This document shows positions 52,301 through 58,249 of a DNA stretch of 63,326 bases, piece after piece. Within the stretch, counting starts at the first letter, position 1; the number at the start of each line of letters is the position of its first letter. The DNA is taken from positions 1 to 63,326 of IMG/VR virus record IMGVR_UViG_3300044731_000425, one strand, 5' to 3'. Under the pieces are notes generated by a model that saw nothing but the letters and a program-made list of their open reading frames with translations, did not search any database and was not told where the DNA came from. Made by a program: the position numbers and the translations under genes. This DNA comes from a virus.

Positions 52301-55057
52301 ACTTGACAATACATTTGCAGCCATTGGTGAAATAGTTTTAACAGCTTCCAACATTTTCTGGAGATTGCTAGAAATATCTACTGTAGAAATTCTTTTAAAT
52401 ATGCTTATAACAACTTCATAAATTGCTTGGAATACACGAATAGTATTTCCTGCAAATTGTTTCAAACCACCGTCAGTATTATTTTTAAGACTTCTAACTG
52501 TACTGATTATTGAATCAATGGTATCTGTCCACCATGAATTACCGATAACAGCATCATATATTTTAAAGAATACTTCTATTACATTTTCACCAAATTTAGA
52601 AATAGCGCCAAAGGCCTTTTCTAATTTATTGGTTTGATTCTCAATACCGTCAAATAATTTATTTATACTCTTAGCTAAATCTTTTGCGCTGAAGCTTATA
52701 TTAGTTGAACTCTCAAGATCTTTTAGTTTACCACGAATTCCTTTGATAAAGTTTCCAAAAAGTTTTTCAATGAATCTAAGACCTTGAAGAAGTCTATTGT
52801 AAACGCCAGCTGTGTCAAAAGCTTCATTAATAGAGCTTAAAGTACTTTTAATTGTAACAAATGCTTGGTATAGAGTCTTAGCTAATACTTTTAGGATTGT
52901 ACCAGTGCCTTGCAAACTCTTAAATACTTTACCAATATTCTTAGCAAAAGTGTCACTCTCAAATTTAATTACTAATTCATTTTGTAAAGATCTAAAGTAA
53001 CTCTTAATTCCAGCTAAAGCTTTATTGGTGTCTTGTGTTACACCGCTAAACATTTTTGCAAACTTAGTTGTTACACCAAATTTATTAAATGCTTTTTGAA
53101 TCTTATCAAATACTATAATTGATTTGTTATAAAATTCGTCTAATTGTATAACAACAATATTAAATACTTTTCTAAAAGATAACGAAGGGCCTTTCATTTG
53201 GAATAGAGAAGCAAAACTATCTCTTAAACGCCCAGTAATAGTTTGTGAACGATTTGTAATGTAATCTAAGAAAGACCAGTCAGTCAATTCTTTTGTTTTA
53301 TCAGAAAGATAGTTAAAGCCTTCTGATAATTTAGAAGCAATAAAATAGAATATATCATTTAATATTTTAGCAACTTTTCTATTATCAGAGGATCTGGCAA
53401 TAAAACTGCTAAACAAATCGCTTACTACAAGGCCTTTTGCAATTCTAGAAAACATACTAGAAAGCGCATCAAAAAGATACACTCCCATTCTACCAATAAC
53501 ACGAGGAATTTCTGCACGAAAGTCAAGAATATCTGACATATATGTTTTTAAGAGATATCCTGTTTTCTTTGCAATTAAAACTTCCCCAAGCATTTGAGGT
53601 AACATTGCAAATACAGATTTTAAATTCTCTTTAAGTACTCTACCGCTTGAAAGCATTCTAGAGCCTAATACACTCAGTTGTGATTTATACACAAGGAAAG
53701 TATTTTTAAATGCTGTAATAATCATAGGAGAGTCATCTACAGACCAAATACCCTTACCTACACCTCTTTTACCAAGTGTACGTAATACAGCACCATATGC
53801 TTCATATGAGCGTACTGCAGTTTTAATATATGCATCAAAGATATATTTGGCTTCGCCAATCTCTTTCTTAACAAAAGTTGAAATGCCTAATGCGCCAAGT
53901 AATAATTTAACTTTTAAGACAATTTTCTCAAAACCAAAAATGATTGGTTCTGCAAAATCTTTCATTCTCTCTTTTATGTTAGTTATTACTCTACCAAAAT
54001 TGACACCCATTTCAAAAGCATTTTTAGAAACTTCACTTAATGCATGAATAGCATCTGAAAGAAATTCCCCAAAGAAGTCTGATAATCCTAACCCTTTTTC
54101 AAATTCAGATGCAATAGACTTAATCATTTCGCCTAATTTACTAACACCCTGCGCCATTGTAGGTTTCATTACAGCAAATTCTTTATTAATTTGCTTAGCT
54201 TGATCTAACAAGGCTTTCATTACAACTGCTGTTGTTACTTGTCCTGTGGAGGCTAATTCTCTTAGTTTACCTAAACTCACATCTAAATTATCAGCGATAG
54301 CCTTAGCAATACGAGGAGTTTGTTCCATCACTGAATTTAACTCTTCACCGCGTAATGCACCAGCAGATAATCCTTGGTTTAATTGGAATAGTGCAGCATT
54401 AGCACTATCAGTAGATGCACCAGACACTGCTACAGCTTTCTGAATAGTTTCAGTAACACCTAGTAAAGTCTCCATAGAGACTCTAGTGTCTTTCATTGCT
54501 CTGCCAAAGCCTGTAAATACAGTAGTTGTCGATGCGTATAGCGTTCTTGTACGCAATGCTACATCATTAAGGCTAAGCATCGTTGCTGCAAGTTGTTCAG
54601 AACGTCCTACAACATTAGCAATTTGGTTTTCTAAATCTTGAAAATCAGAAGACACTTTAGTGAGTCCTGCAAAGGCTCCGCCAAACGCAACTGCACCAAA
54701 TGCAGCTTTTAAATTACCAGCAAGACCTACTGCGAGATCATTAATACTTCTTAATGAATCACCAGTTTTATCTAAAGATTTGTTTACTTTTAAATCACTT
54801 GATTTATTTAAAAATGAACCAGTAAATGTTTTATCTGTCTTAGTTAACGTATCTTTAAAATTACTAGATTCTTTATTTAATTTACTAATACTTTCTGTAG
54901 GCTTTTTACCAATTTCTTTTGATAAAGAACCTTCAGTTAGCGCTTTTTCTATATTATTTGTGTTCTGAGATATCTTGGCCAGAGATCTTGCTAAAGCATC
55001 AATACTACCCTGTGCCTTGTCAACTTTAGCCTCGATATCAATTACGATACCTGTCAT
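37370..55057 (-). CDS. Giant tape measure protein with SLT domain
   Basis: This 5895-residue protein sets tail length. Residues about 135-300 match tape-measure N-terminal domains (DLENQIANVVGRSEQL...LNQGLSAGALRGEELNSVMEQTPRIAKA). Several hydrophobic stretches follow. A lytic transglycosylase (SLT) domain lies at about 3045-3165, with catalytic Glu3073 in GIVESR and GVMQLVP. About 40 repeats of 22 residues (K-W-A-W-x-G-x-x-D-V-G...F-F-x-D) occupy about 3680-4580. A GTGTSDS...LSNGE motif occurs three times (about 3540, 4660, 5790). At 0.15 nm per residue the tail would be near 880 nm. Confidence 0.93.
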   Translation of the reverse strand: MTGIVIDIEAKVDKAQGSIDALARSLAKISQNTNNIEKALTEGSLSKEIGKKPTESISKLNKESSNFKDTLTKTDKTFTGSFLNKSSDLKVNKSLDKTGDSLRSINDLAVGLAGNLKAAFGAVAFGGAFAGLTKVSSDFQDLENQIANVVGRSEQLAATMLSLNDVALRTRTLYASTTTVFTGFGRAMKDTRVSMETLLGVTETIQKAVAVSGASTDSANAALFQLNQGLSAGALRGEELNSVMEQTPRIAKAIADNLDVSLGKLRELASTGQVTTAVVMKALLDQAKQINKEFAVMKPTMAQGVSKLGEMIKSIASEFEKGLGLSDFFGEFLSDAIHALSEVSKNAFEMGVNFGRVITNIKERMKDFAEPIIFGFEKIVLKVKLLLGALGISTFVKKEIGEAKYIFDAYIKTAVRSYEAYGAVLRTLGKRGVGKGIWSVDDSPMIITAFKNTFLVYKSQLSVLGSRMLSSGRVLKENLKSVFAMLPQMLGEVLIAKKTGYLLKTYMSDILDFRAEIPRVIGRMGVYLFDALSSMFSRIAKGLVVSDLFSSFIARSSDNRKVAKILNDIFYFIASKLSEGFNYLSDKTKELTDWSFLDYITNRSQTITGRLRDSFASLFQMKGPSLSFRKVFNIVVIQLDEFYNKSIIVFDKIQKAFNKFGVTTKFAKMFSGVTQDTNKALAGIKSYFRSLQNELVIKFESDTFAKNIGKVFKSLQGTGTILKVLAKTLYQAFVTIKSTLSSINEAFDTAGVYNRLLQGLRFIEKLFGNFIKGIRGKLKDLESSTNISFSAKDLAKSINKLFDGIENQTNKLEKAFGAISKFGENVIEVFFKIYDAVIGNSWWTDTIDSIISTVRSLKNNTDGGLKQFAGNTIRVFQAIYEVVISIFKRISTVDISSNLQKMLEAVKTISPMAANVLSSIGDGVVSSFRKIRSIVADTLRSDFVISISTGNFRKSIEIAKDFAKNLFDGLPEELKHSLTAFANVFGLAFVSLLLPENRITSMLGGLFLRAAIAAGLAFANVFADVRFGVSFSVEAGKVAGKVAGTVLLGILADLPAIISNLLGFIGGAVEGFLKSIPIVGTVASMVYGILDLFQFSTAGGLIGALLFGGPALKMLSTLGIFEKQISRIFKVTGSIGSFFGGTMANTAVAGHNMTRLMTNPAHVGMGPPLPPGVGYQSRPQTAMSRASSSFFSSGNVVSSSAMVALVADQLGMFDQVFYDSPLGHAYMQGGLIALALMGPSGIDAIRSKIIYPVMRELSMLFPEGTIRGNLVRMFGMLGSMVRDPSILANLFAGMRERFASAFTGTGTGTFFSRLLFGPTGIPATSLGAFYNSIESAYNYATTRFAAVSPLLASAFGHPIVKWIMLAVAALGALTFSNMSSADTMTPSLNGETFYRGIQEAPQGPPTDLINKPRAETVKPYHRIPVPSFREMTGRGTGHTVLQKIADEVGYGYDRLSLSITNGLKNLIQNISDILPTSLKGMWDSLTPSQVAIGGIALLAGALTALYKPLINLQLALSPITLFRAALAALGNQLLAFQGIAATSGLKSVGLNMKSYTGLYVSALWDTMRQASPILDKLASKIGGSSIVKNLGANISKYSSELKQGMSDRTMAEAVAADLRNRKRTYKEERTSRFDRFRSAFEPNPSKGPETKGQTAVRGFARFLQESSAPITSGAGTVLQQGFQKFPNLTKVFDTVKEKGEILARTSPDKFVPRLKLYTAELYAMARATAILRETMGGKFVSLWLAEVAGAMGGLTGLTNRITLMTKALALMVNTLKFISTWRAAIVSVGAAVLFRIPFLESTDEFKKAGERGRKAFMGSFELGGSHVDVAATLFGGLIPAIAAGVVGVQRSRFNAAKELANNVLDTKISQGLTPANVDRSLYTSNAAIKKQLLQKDLEAQYAGMTPADRRKDFNRMGSYGGLPMNQASYMQYYMANPNRALLGAKGALTKGIAGAGATATTLVAAGAAGAYVGNKIGGETGAGIGAGLAMMFSSMVIPKITSFFITIAKFIPRLFLGFNIFALTGGILAMYLMGSNGTLMGALDDIYEKVKKILGIHSAAKDKKTGLLKSEADTATQYGISLKYDARLIDESNIEDPQIFERYTKAQETFKSSMEALKNAEDKGGSGDKSALQKDAEKAAEVLNKKAAEAMRASRFNMQKTVDLFKNFTVERSTRLDEVFGGADSLSLPTRKGSKASGTISAREMTMSTAYLTPEQDAVKARIFELKAMADEAVKLGELPGLDENFKMSLAVASNDVYKYTTKINEDLSSMSMQNLLGSPDLKVDISYFEKSVDALGKFVSRAKEIAKALADEQIYTNLVSSLVGNLKDANVSITANDILPESENNAAISRLQQLGLEAKRLKDHLDHTFSTKDRNATLSTLRAVEREAKLAQEMAADTATIGPVALAKNIEKLGIRGVEALRFVNEKATLDIKQATYGQMMTTSPERISRALVGNDLRTNVQRGVQSPPRDLNIKEVNAPEQVPFKSVNPAFIKTPSIYDIPALNMLGAPNKFSLLPKATTRDLSSFLPPALKEPLIIPIDDKVTAESLNRFALKVVAARANIEATLTKPEDKPNPFLKDTAEWIKVERENATAADNYNKRLEERKYDLENIDLWMVQLAADTKRFQDTDPFAKALQGLKDIETSGINYQQVFKDFGRADADKAATNIARLKNAIQDLRDGKYKIAGGDPQGLINNYEDELARAEAAIAHREIQFPEFGLDAPRKFRAVSVDLLKEIDSVDKQIFNLNSDIKLAGNDTGKIKTLSIELAKAEKRREEIKAGFADLTSKTSTVNEVFGSNMSTALMAGLPSKLWAQLSGTATQYKTALEEAMKESDMTSSTEALATSFENLKSHTSFLGFFVDMKTRLKETITDGFTSSFEKIKSGLPDLNINASQYAALPTTQKVELKNRADTIYFAEALQKMDSMSGEMYNFATDKLKGGMPIKDILSGMESRFGKEFANLNIAGKLTPPQSFSEMLLTAGADIKSGASEFRGAVTDLIAGKPATGGTAESPQTAIPQSELAPMPKASSMAVPEGFSAKELNNSTYDAIFKEAATKYNVDWIALKALGIVESRLKKDAVSDKGAIGVMQLVPRWHKLNDYTDARENIFAGAKYYKSGLKRNNEDLAMTAGGYNVGFGNSYNNTETQNQISRFRDVYGYLKGAPVADTSAPVTKVDGTLNTVALKANTVKDEMASAFQLWIETYKIAANNQETLNTANADLVKAGGALGRETQKTLITEAGFTEDAFLGMNTELKNYALTVAGKINQLKADIDAAIKAGKPTEQFLQDRLNASAGVEGTNKGLAANTMPTTLKEMDAFRKASTGNITAFLREYSGLSAENIDLMTEEDKVKTGILVHQQADLEYQMAVDAKAGKSTVDTAGKILSLGDDIKDMGDKSEVAAASIRAARDAGKAFSSTLTTGFTDAFKGLLRGEKDSGQNAFQTFASKLKQNLIDSTINSFSTGVTNSLGFGKGGAVENMASGLGEGIFKMFDKGINSIPGVTTASAATSNFSKSVGSFFKNDVGNFFGFAEGGPIVGPGTGTSDSIMAKLSNGEFVINAKSTAKYGNLINAINNDKLPKFALGGMVNKIANAETRSPLFSNIPVLEKPTQTNVTIDTEILDTSAFKLNKSATDLSDSAAKGSSLWDKLAAAAGGSTPVTSLTGVGVDVGKQVLKFFSDTGKWAWNGLIDVGSKVGTFFSDSAKWAWNGIVDVSTAIGDFISKNAKWAWNGIVDVGSKVEDFFSDTTKWAWSGLVDVSTKVGAFFANAGKWAWNGLIDVSTKVGAFFTDSAKWAWNSLIDVGSKVGTFFADARKWAWTNLVDVGSKVGDFFSDTTKWAWDGIVDVGKKVGTFFADTGKWAWSGIIDVGKKVGDFFLDTTKWAWSGIIDVGAALGDSISKNAKLVWDGVIDVGKKVGDFFTDTTKWVWTGIVDVGKKVGNFFTDTTKWAWDGIIDVGKKVGNFFTDTTKWAWTGIVDVGAKVGGFFTDNAKWAWNTAVDISASIGTWVTTNAATLWKGTVNLGADIGKGITWAWTSAIDLADSAKTWIETAANNFWKGSIDLGTKAGDWIGTTTSKFWTGTVALGTKVGDWIGTSANNFWGGTVALGTKAGDWITTKASDFWTGTVAVGTKIGDWIDTTSSKFWTGTVDIGTKLGSWISTNASTLFTNAGQVLTDTGATLAETGKVAWSGIVDISSSLTAWLKETANITWSGIADVSSSIGTWIGTAGNWTWTKAVDVSKSVTDWLGTAANITWSGLADISTSLSAWFTTKAGSFITGTLDVGSQVVNTVGSTLAETGKIAWSGIVDISANLKTWLGTASNIVWSGAAEIGESLKTYLSKAGNWVWNTGADISVSVGTYLKTAGNWLWSTAVDIGDSVSKAVPTIAKWAWTSTVDISKSVTSWLGTAANITWSGIADISSSLGSWFTTKAGSFITGTLDVGKQVVSSTAAVISDTSKIIWNGTADIGTSLKTYLSKAANWTWTTATDLGAGITAFIDKSANWAWAKAIDVGANIKAFLAKGANWVWTNAVDIGTALTSFVTTKGNWLWSTATDLSATVGSKIKDLATFTWGGVVDMGTTVGDSLTQWFRDFEMPAFEPSSWVNQAKVVGGAVWDWVAAGFKSLDKLDFSKFISSIFKTGGVTGTPNADAKIGGGIFQGSGTGTSDSNVIRISNGEYIIPAKQTAEYADVLNQIRAGTFGKGMPEGVNLGDYAKGIETGKYSTTSNKGFFDAIGKLKTYDAAGNPTGHYWKSEYAPIMDSLGSAFTSGLPSNSSVAYNGKSYNIAAFNKLMMKGISGAGQLVRTALGKYSWDNTGEMSDWTPDISETPIAGTSQYTMEQLRYTFGKQGEAIGYSDIKPTDMTTKFILSDNGARQVPNLLNDDSNWFGTGILLPNDPSMSVEDMAAIRAHNYLNLRRFDSIADKQTGKGLLRVFNQNPKTKAFEPAKGSLGPWRTQSEVNKLIENSGYLGNTQFFDNTTVAQMDAVREASFPVISAYNEESQNTLKKFKPNLGTLGIFAGTGASSLFNLNDSIDGYVWPAGMNNATALAKIGLQNKQYSELLAKSENPLADAAVFWQNTKGSTHYEKELAKTSSVSGHSSINYWEDYFGQKALDLINTYHPDASNNYLGTAVQPKPNAQVQKILEATEKAFELPLKADGSPYSDDDIKAIHQGLVDSNILSKVVAGSTKSAVGLNGFQIPSNVMASLLKDGQLGTGSWALEKNSGMYNYTEEAVANGTKMRETVLGLTSAAGDLVTERIPTDKPMLELNKAGKWELPKIKVSEDTTNRLTAKLISNVATGKSKVSDWMQPKTSDLVDYSKAVKIDLSKFGTNKPNTSIMDTITKNLTPAGIKKFGTDGSQLIADLASKIYKSGVDVAITMQDYYKSLTADGYAQSIAVNSIPDVMAALPNIPVNSFPFGVDELAGDFSSSIGKQFTLKNLTNQPLNTGYFPNDSKIGLSDFDAKMAQSQLNNLMQYVRSGKPMTEAQRLGAEWVLQQNGQDFNKLAPPSMFDKALNWIIPNAGANADVPPVLNFLTSPSKDVLSKFYPKVFSDPVVSNKIIDDLAPDNVLDSTTTSALLENIDFSSLAKSLNGKLVSDWGKDMIAPMLSGVEVLDQSTYPNPEFGIWDRMLSWVGLSDKPEILTAEQHDDYETFKGYKPLAISKPVTPSLFNFGNDPITKVPMLSIGSGKLLKDWEADENPLITLAKDSQGQGLSSNWDAGWKNDFGFSDNQMTDITPMVEAIFSAFTNDPVGTIASIVTPAAQQTVTSLLTGWLFSSVMGMATGGLVKGPGTGTSDSIPTMLSNGEFVINAASTARNRQLLEAINSGATISSAASPIMAVPTASKANSTTNTITNNSVINMNITGDISRQTRAEISQMLPQIAAGVNQYNRERNYRG
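41330..44035 (-). repeat. 66-base tandem repeats inside the tape measure gene
   Basis: About 40 in-frame units encode a 22-residue pattern K-W-A-W-x-G-[IL]-[IV]-D-V-[GS]-x-x-[VIL]-G-x-F-[FI]-x-D-x-[TA]. Units between 43120 and 43330 are nearly identical in DNA; those beyond about 42900 towards 41400 are more diverged. Each unit probably forms helix segments that extend the tape. Confidence 0.9.
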
Positions 55058-55070
55058 TTGTTTTCTCCAT

Positions 55071-55113
55071 AAAAAACCCCTCCACTAATACCATAAAGGT
55101 AATAATAAAGGGG
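55071..55113 (-). terminator. Rho-independent terminator before the tape measure gene
   Basis: CCCC and GGGG ends (55077-55080 and 55110-55113) enclose an imperfect AT-rich stem with loop TTTAT, followed by six T on the minus strand. It lies 6 bases after the gp10-like stop. Confidence 0.8.
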
Positions 55114-55118
55114 TGTTA

Positions 55119-55412
55119 TTAATTAGGTGTTACGATAACACCATTCGCGTTAACGTTTCCATTAGCTAACAAAGTTCTCTCAATAAAATGAGAAGGTGCT
55201 TGTTTACTTGAGCCAGCATTCAACTCCTCTATATATTCAACTTCATTAACTATTTTTCCATCTTGAAGTTTCCAACCATCACGTGCTCTTCCCGTGTCTA
55301 CTGGAGTTGCTTCTTTTAACGCTTCTATTAATTTTAAAGATTCACGCTCTAAGATAGTTTTAGATCTTTTTGCTAGTTCGGCTCTAAAATCAAGATTTAT
55401 TTTTACAGTCAT
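55119..55412 (-). CDS. HK97 gp10-like tail completion protein
   Basis: This 97-residue protein contains LIEALKEATPVDTGRARDGW, the P-V-D-T-G-x-x-x-x-x-W motif of the gp10-like family, and a C-terminal PSHFIERTL. The start overlaps the frameshift-product stop (ATGA). Such proteins sit at the head-tail or tail-tube joint. Confidence 0.75.
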   Translation of the reverse strand: MTVKINLDFRAELAKRSKTILERESLKLIEALKEATPVDTGRARDGWKLQDGKIVNEVEYIEELNAGSSKQAPSHFIERTLLANGNVNANGVIVTPN

Positions 55413-56067
55413 AATTTAAGAGTCTCCCCACCAACTGCTCCAGCTATTTTCTGGAAGAATCCAGAACGTTTAAAGTTACTAGGGCTGAGTGCATTATCTT
55501 GTCTATCTTCTGATTTACTATTATAAATTGCATCCAATGAAGAAAACAAATTCCAAGGCTTCTCTTTAACGCCCTGTGCTTGTATTAATTTAGCCGCTCT
55601 ATCATCTGCCCTCCATTCATATGGCCTACGCTCAAAGTAGTTAAGCCACCCTAAGAATTCATCATAAGGCATTTCATCTACCATTTTATACACAGGCATC
55701 TTTAAATGAAAAGCTATTTCATAGATAGGTAAATCATTATCACTTAGTTTTACTTTCCCGCGTCAGAGCCTTGACCTAGGCCTGAATACTTCATAATTTC
55801 ATTAGATAATTTAGACAATTCATCCATCGGGAAATTATCGAATTCTGAATCATCAAGGTCCGAACCGCCTTCAACAGCAGAACGAATAACAGTCTTTAAG
55901 AGTTCTAAACCAGCTGAATCATCTTTTTCGATATTAGCAGCTTTAGACTGAATTTCTAGCACTTCTGCAACAGTAAGCTTAGAAATCTTAACATCACTGT
56001 TTAAGAATTTAACTGTTTTGGTCATACGTTGGCCAACTAAGTTTTTGATACCTTTTGCTTCTGACAT
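55409..56067 (-). CDS. Tail assembly chaperone GT, made by -1 frameshift
   Basis: Reading starts at 56067, slips back one base at 55753-55759, and continues in the other frame to 55409, giving about 219 residues. The T part (114 codons) includes DEMPYDEFLGWLNYFERRPY and AQGVKEKPWNLF, the usual T-domain signature. Its own frame has no convincing ribosome site near ATG 55699. By analogy with lambda gpGT it recruits the tape measure to tail-tube protein. Confidence 0.85.
55750..56067 (-). CDS. Tail assembly chaperone G
   Basis: This 105-residue protein starts at 56067 directly after the preceding stop and ends at TAA 55752-55750. It is helical and acidic (VAEVLEIQSKAANIEKDD). The last codons before the stop, GGA AAG, form the slippery site. 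It should coat the tape measure during assembly in excess over the GT form. Confidence 0.8.
   Translation of the reverse strand: MSEAKGIKNLVGQRMTKTVKFLNSDVKISKLTVAEVLEIQSKAANIEKDDSAGLELLKTVIRSAVEGGSDLDDSEFDNFPMDELSKLSNEIMKYSGLGQGSDAGK
55753..55759 (-). other. Programmed -1 frameshift site GGGAAAG
   Basis: The minus strand reads GCG GGA AAG TAA: an X-XXY-YYZ heptamer identical to the lambda G-T slippery site, one codon before the zero-frame stop. Slipping back one base joins the chaperone to the open T frame. Confidence 0.88.
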
Positions 56068-56068
56068 A

Positions 56069-56284
56069 TTACTTACCTTGATTAATTTTGCGTTCATCTA
56101 GTTGTGCTCGCATTTGATGTAAAATTGAAAGTGCTTCGAAAGCTTCAGTCTTCTTGTCTGGAGATAACGAAGCATCTTTTGTTCTTTCGAATGTTTTATT
56201 AATACTAATATCGATGCTTTTGAGCATATGTTTGACAGTGATGCCAATAACATACTCCAAGCTGAATGGTTTATCCTGAGCCAT
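56069..56284 (-). CDS. Small protein between major tail protein and chaperones
   Basis: The start at 56284 has TTAGGAAT upstream and gives 71 residues, helical, with LSPDKKTEAFEALSILHQMRAQLDER. An earlier in-frame ATG at 56311 lies in the terminator. Not recognised. Confidence 0.6.
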   Translation of the reverse strand: MAQDKPFSLEYVIGITVKHMLKSIDISINKTFERTKDASLSPDKKTEAFEALSILHQMRAQLDERKINQGK

Positions 56285-56299
56285 TTTTATTCCTAATGT

Positions 56300-56331
56300 T
56301 ATATAAAGCAAGGGAGCGCTAACTCCCTTGC
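56300..56331 (-). terminator. Rho-independent terminator after major tail protein
   Basis: GCAAGGGAG pairs with CTCCCTTGC (nine pairs) around TTAGCG, followed by TTTATA on the minus strand. It would lower tail-assembly gene expression relative to the tail tube. Confidence 0.88.
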
Positions 56332-56345
56332 ATAATTAATATCGC

Positions 56346-56981
56346 TTACGCGGCAGCGCCTACAGTGTATGCACCGCGAATATCAGATTGTACTGTGATT
56401 GTCAATTTAGCAGACAATGCATCAGTCAAACTTGGAGTTACTTCTAACGCTTCAAATTTACCTAAGAAGTAGTAAGAAGAGTTACCTACTGAACCAATAG
56501 AGTTGTCATCACCGGTAGCGTTAGCAACTGATAAGTAACCTTCTGGTTCTAATGCTAATAAAGAGAATCTGAATAGATAAATATTACCATCATTAATATA
56601 TATTTTTGATTTAGCAAAGGTACCAGCAGTAGCGCCTTCAATAGATAAAAATGAATCAGCCCATAAGCCTGGAACATAGTTCAAGGTGATTTCCATTGTA
56701 GGAGAGTCTGCTTGACCTTGAATTTGTTTAGAAGTTTTAGCACCATATTCAGGTACTTTAACGACGTTAGCTGGTGTACCAATAGCTGGAAATTCTTTGA
56801 TGTGCGTAATGCGAATAAATTGACCTGCAGCAGGTGTACCAACATCAGTAGGTCCGGCTTCTGTGGCAAAATGTGTAACTGGGCCATCAACAATAGCTGT
56901 AAGGTTTGCGGTAGTTTTTGCCATAGAACTCACAGACAAATCTGTGAACATTGCAGCGCCAATAGAAGAAATGTGTGCCAT
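56346..56981 (-). CDS. Major tail protein (tube subunit)
   Basis: This 211-residue protein has an AAAGGAA ribosome site. It has the beta-rich layout of tube proteins (FIRITHIKEFPAIGTPANVVKVPEYG, then PTMEITLNYVPG and AKLTITVQSDIRG). Its place after the tail terminator, before the chaperones, and its own downstream terminator support the call. Confidence 0.8.
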   Translation of the reverse strand: MAHISSIGAAMFTDLSVSSMAKTTANLTAIVDGPVTHFATEAGPTDVGTPAAGQFIRITHIKEFPAIGTPANVVKVPEYGAKTSKQIQGQADSPTMEITLNYVPGLWADSFLSIEGATAGTFAKSKIYINDGNIYLFRFSLLALEPEGYLSVANATGDDNSIGSVGNSSYYFLGKFEALEVTPSLTDALSAKLTITVQSDIRGAYTVGAAA

Positions 56982-56999
56982 TTTTTAATTCCTTTAAAT

Positions 57000-57410
57000 T
57001 TAAGTAGAACTTCCGAAGAAGTTGAAAGTAATTGTGTAGGTACTTTTGTGAATAACTGGTAAAGCTTTATCAGGGCCTACATGCGTAAGACTGCTTATAC
57101 CAAATTGTGTAACGCCAGAACCTGTAGTCTTAGATTTGTTTACTAAGTATTTATCTAAGACATCTGCTATTACCATAGCACGTCTTGTGCCAGAGCCTGC
57201 AGCTATAAAAATATCAATTATGAGAATGCCTGCTAATGAGTATCTATTTATAGGTTTTCCACTAGGTATCACTGATACACGAATAAATTCATCATTAGTA
57301 GTATTCATAACTACAAAATTTGTCGGGAATGTTTTTATATTTTCAGCTTTCCATCCATTAGACGAAAATACTGAGTAAACGTCTTTTTCTAATAATTCAT
57401 ATTTGCCCAT
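57000..57410 (-). CDS. Tail terminator protein
   Basis: This 136-residue alpha/beta protein has VIPSGKPINRYSLAGILIIDIF and RRAMVIADVLDKYL, the pattern of tail terminators (lambda gpU/DUF4128-like). It caps the tail tube before joining to the head. Position just before the major tail protein fits. Confidence 0.75.
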   Translation of the reverse strand: MGKYELLEKDVYSVFSSNGWKAENIKTFPTNFVVMNTTNDEFIRVSVIPSGKPINRYSLAGILIIDIFIAAGSGTRRAMVIADVLDKYLVNKSKTTGSGVTQFGISSLTHVGPDKALPVIHKSTYTITFNFFGSST

Positions 57411-57412
57411 AA

Positions 57413-57757
57413 TTATACCTCATGATAAAGTTCAACAACTGAAATATGATTGTTTGAAGTAATCACATTACCAAGATGCCATTTATCACTACCTATATAC
57501 ACATGGTCTGTCATCGAAAACGGCCCAACTTCTTTTGTTTTAAACATAATAGTCATCGTTTTCGCTTCTGTAGTTTTAGACGTTTTTGTAATAATTATTT
57601 TTGTCGTTATTGAAGGTATAGTCGTATCATTAACTTCACCAGTGCTAAAGTCAAATTCAGAATTAACTGTTTTTGTAAACACTGCTTCAATAGCCAAGTC
57701 CTTAGCTGCATTAAATGCTTTATTTAGCTGGACACCAATTAATGAATTATAAGCCAT
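57413..57757 (-). CDS. Head-tail connector (head closure) protein
   Basis: This 114-residue beta-rich protein reads TKIIITKTSK...TIMFKTKEVGPFSMTDHVYIG. Placed between the adaptor and tail terminator, where the stopper protein lies in lambda-like heads. Function inferred from order and composition. Confidence 0.6.
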   Translation of the reverse strand: MAYNSLIGVQLNKAFNAAKDLAIEAVFTKTVNSEFDFSTGEVNDTTIPSITTKIIITKTSKTTEAKTMTIMFKTKEVGPFSMTDHVYIGSDKWHLGNVITSNNHISVVELYHEV

Positions 57758-58239
57758 TAATTAGCCCTCCACCATGTTCTCTTACCACTATTCCGGAGTA
57801 ATGGTTTGATGAGTGTCTTTGCAACCATGGGGATTTTATCCGCAGGTCTAATCACACTAAGTTTAATGCCACTAAGTTCTAAATCTTTAATTAAGCCTGT
57901 ATTGTCTAAGAGTCCGTCATTATTTAATAAATGATAAGCTAACTCATAAGTAGCTTTAATGACTCTTTGATCAACAACAGTAGAAACTAAAGAAACAAGT
58001 ATACCAAGCTTAGGATCAAAATATTCACCATCTTTACGGGGATGAGCAAGTGACTGAGCTGAATCTGTAGCTACTCCGATCCAATCCAATTCATCCAACA
58101 TAAAAGTAGCAGTGCATAGGGCTTGTTCTTTCTGAAGAGCAGGAGCATCAGTCCATGCCGCTACATCTAGTCTGTTCTCAAAATAAGTACTGGCCTCAGT
58201 TACGGTAGCATTTGAATTAACACCTTTAACTAGTGCCAT
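57757..58239 (-). CDS. Head-tail adaptor, DnaT-like family
   Basis: This 160-residue helical protein has ASTYFENRLDVAAWTDAPALQKEQAL, the start typical of gp6-like connectors often annotated as DnaT-like. It directly follows the capsid gene. It should sit under the portal. Confidence 0.7.
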   Translation of the reverse strand: MALVKGVNSNATVTEASTYFENRLDVAAWTDAPALQKEQALCTATFMLDELDWIGVATDSAQSLAHPRKDGEYFDPKLGILVSLVSTVVDQRVIKATYELAYHLLNNDGLLDNTGLIKDLELSGIKLSVIRPADKIPMVAKTLIKPLLRNSGKRTWWRAN

Positions 58240-58249
58240 AACCTACTCC

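Noticed and set aside
41328-54968. Many other plus-strand open frames across the tape measure region
   Set aside because: All are opposite a single 17.7 kb frame with clear family features; none has a ribosome site or recognisable domain.
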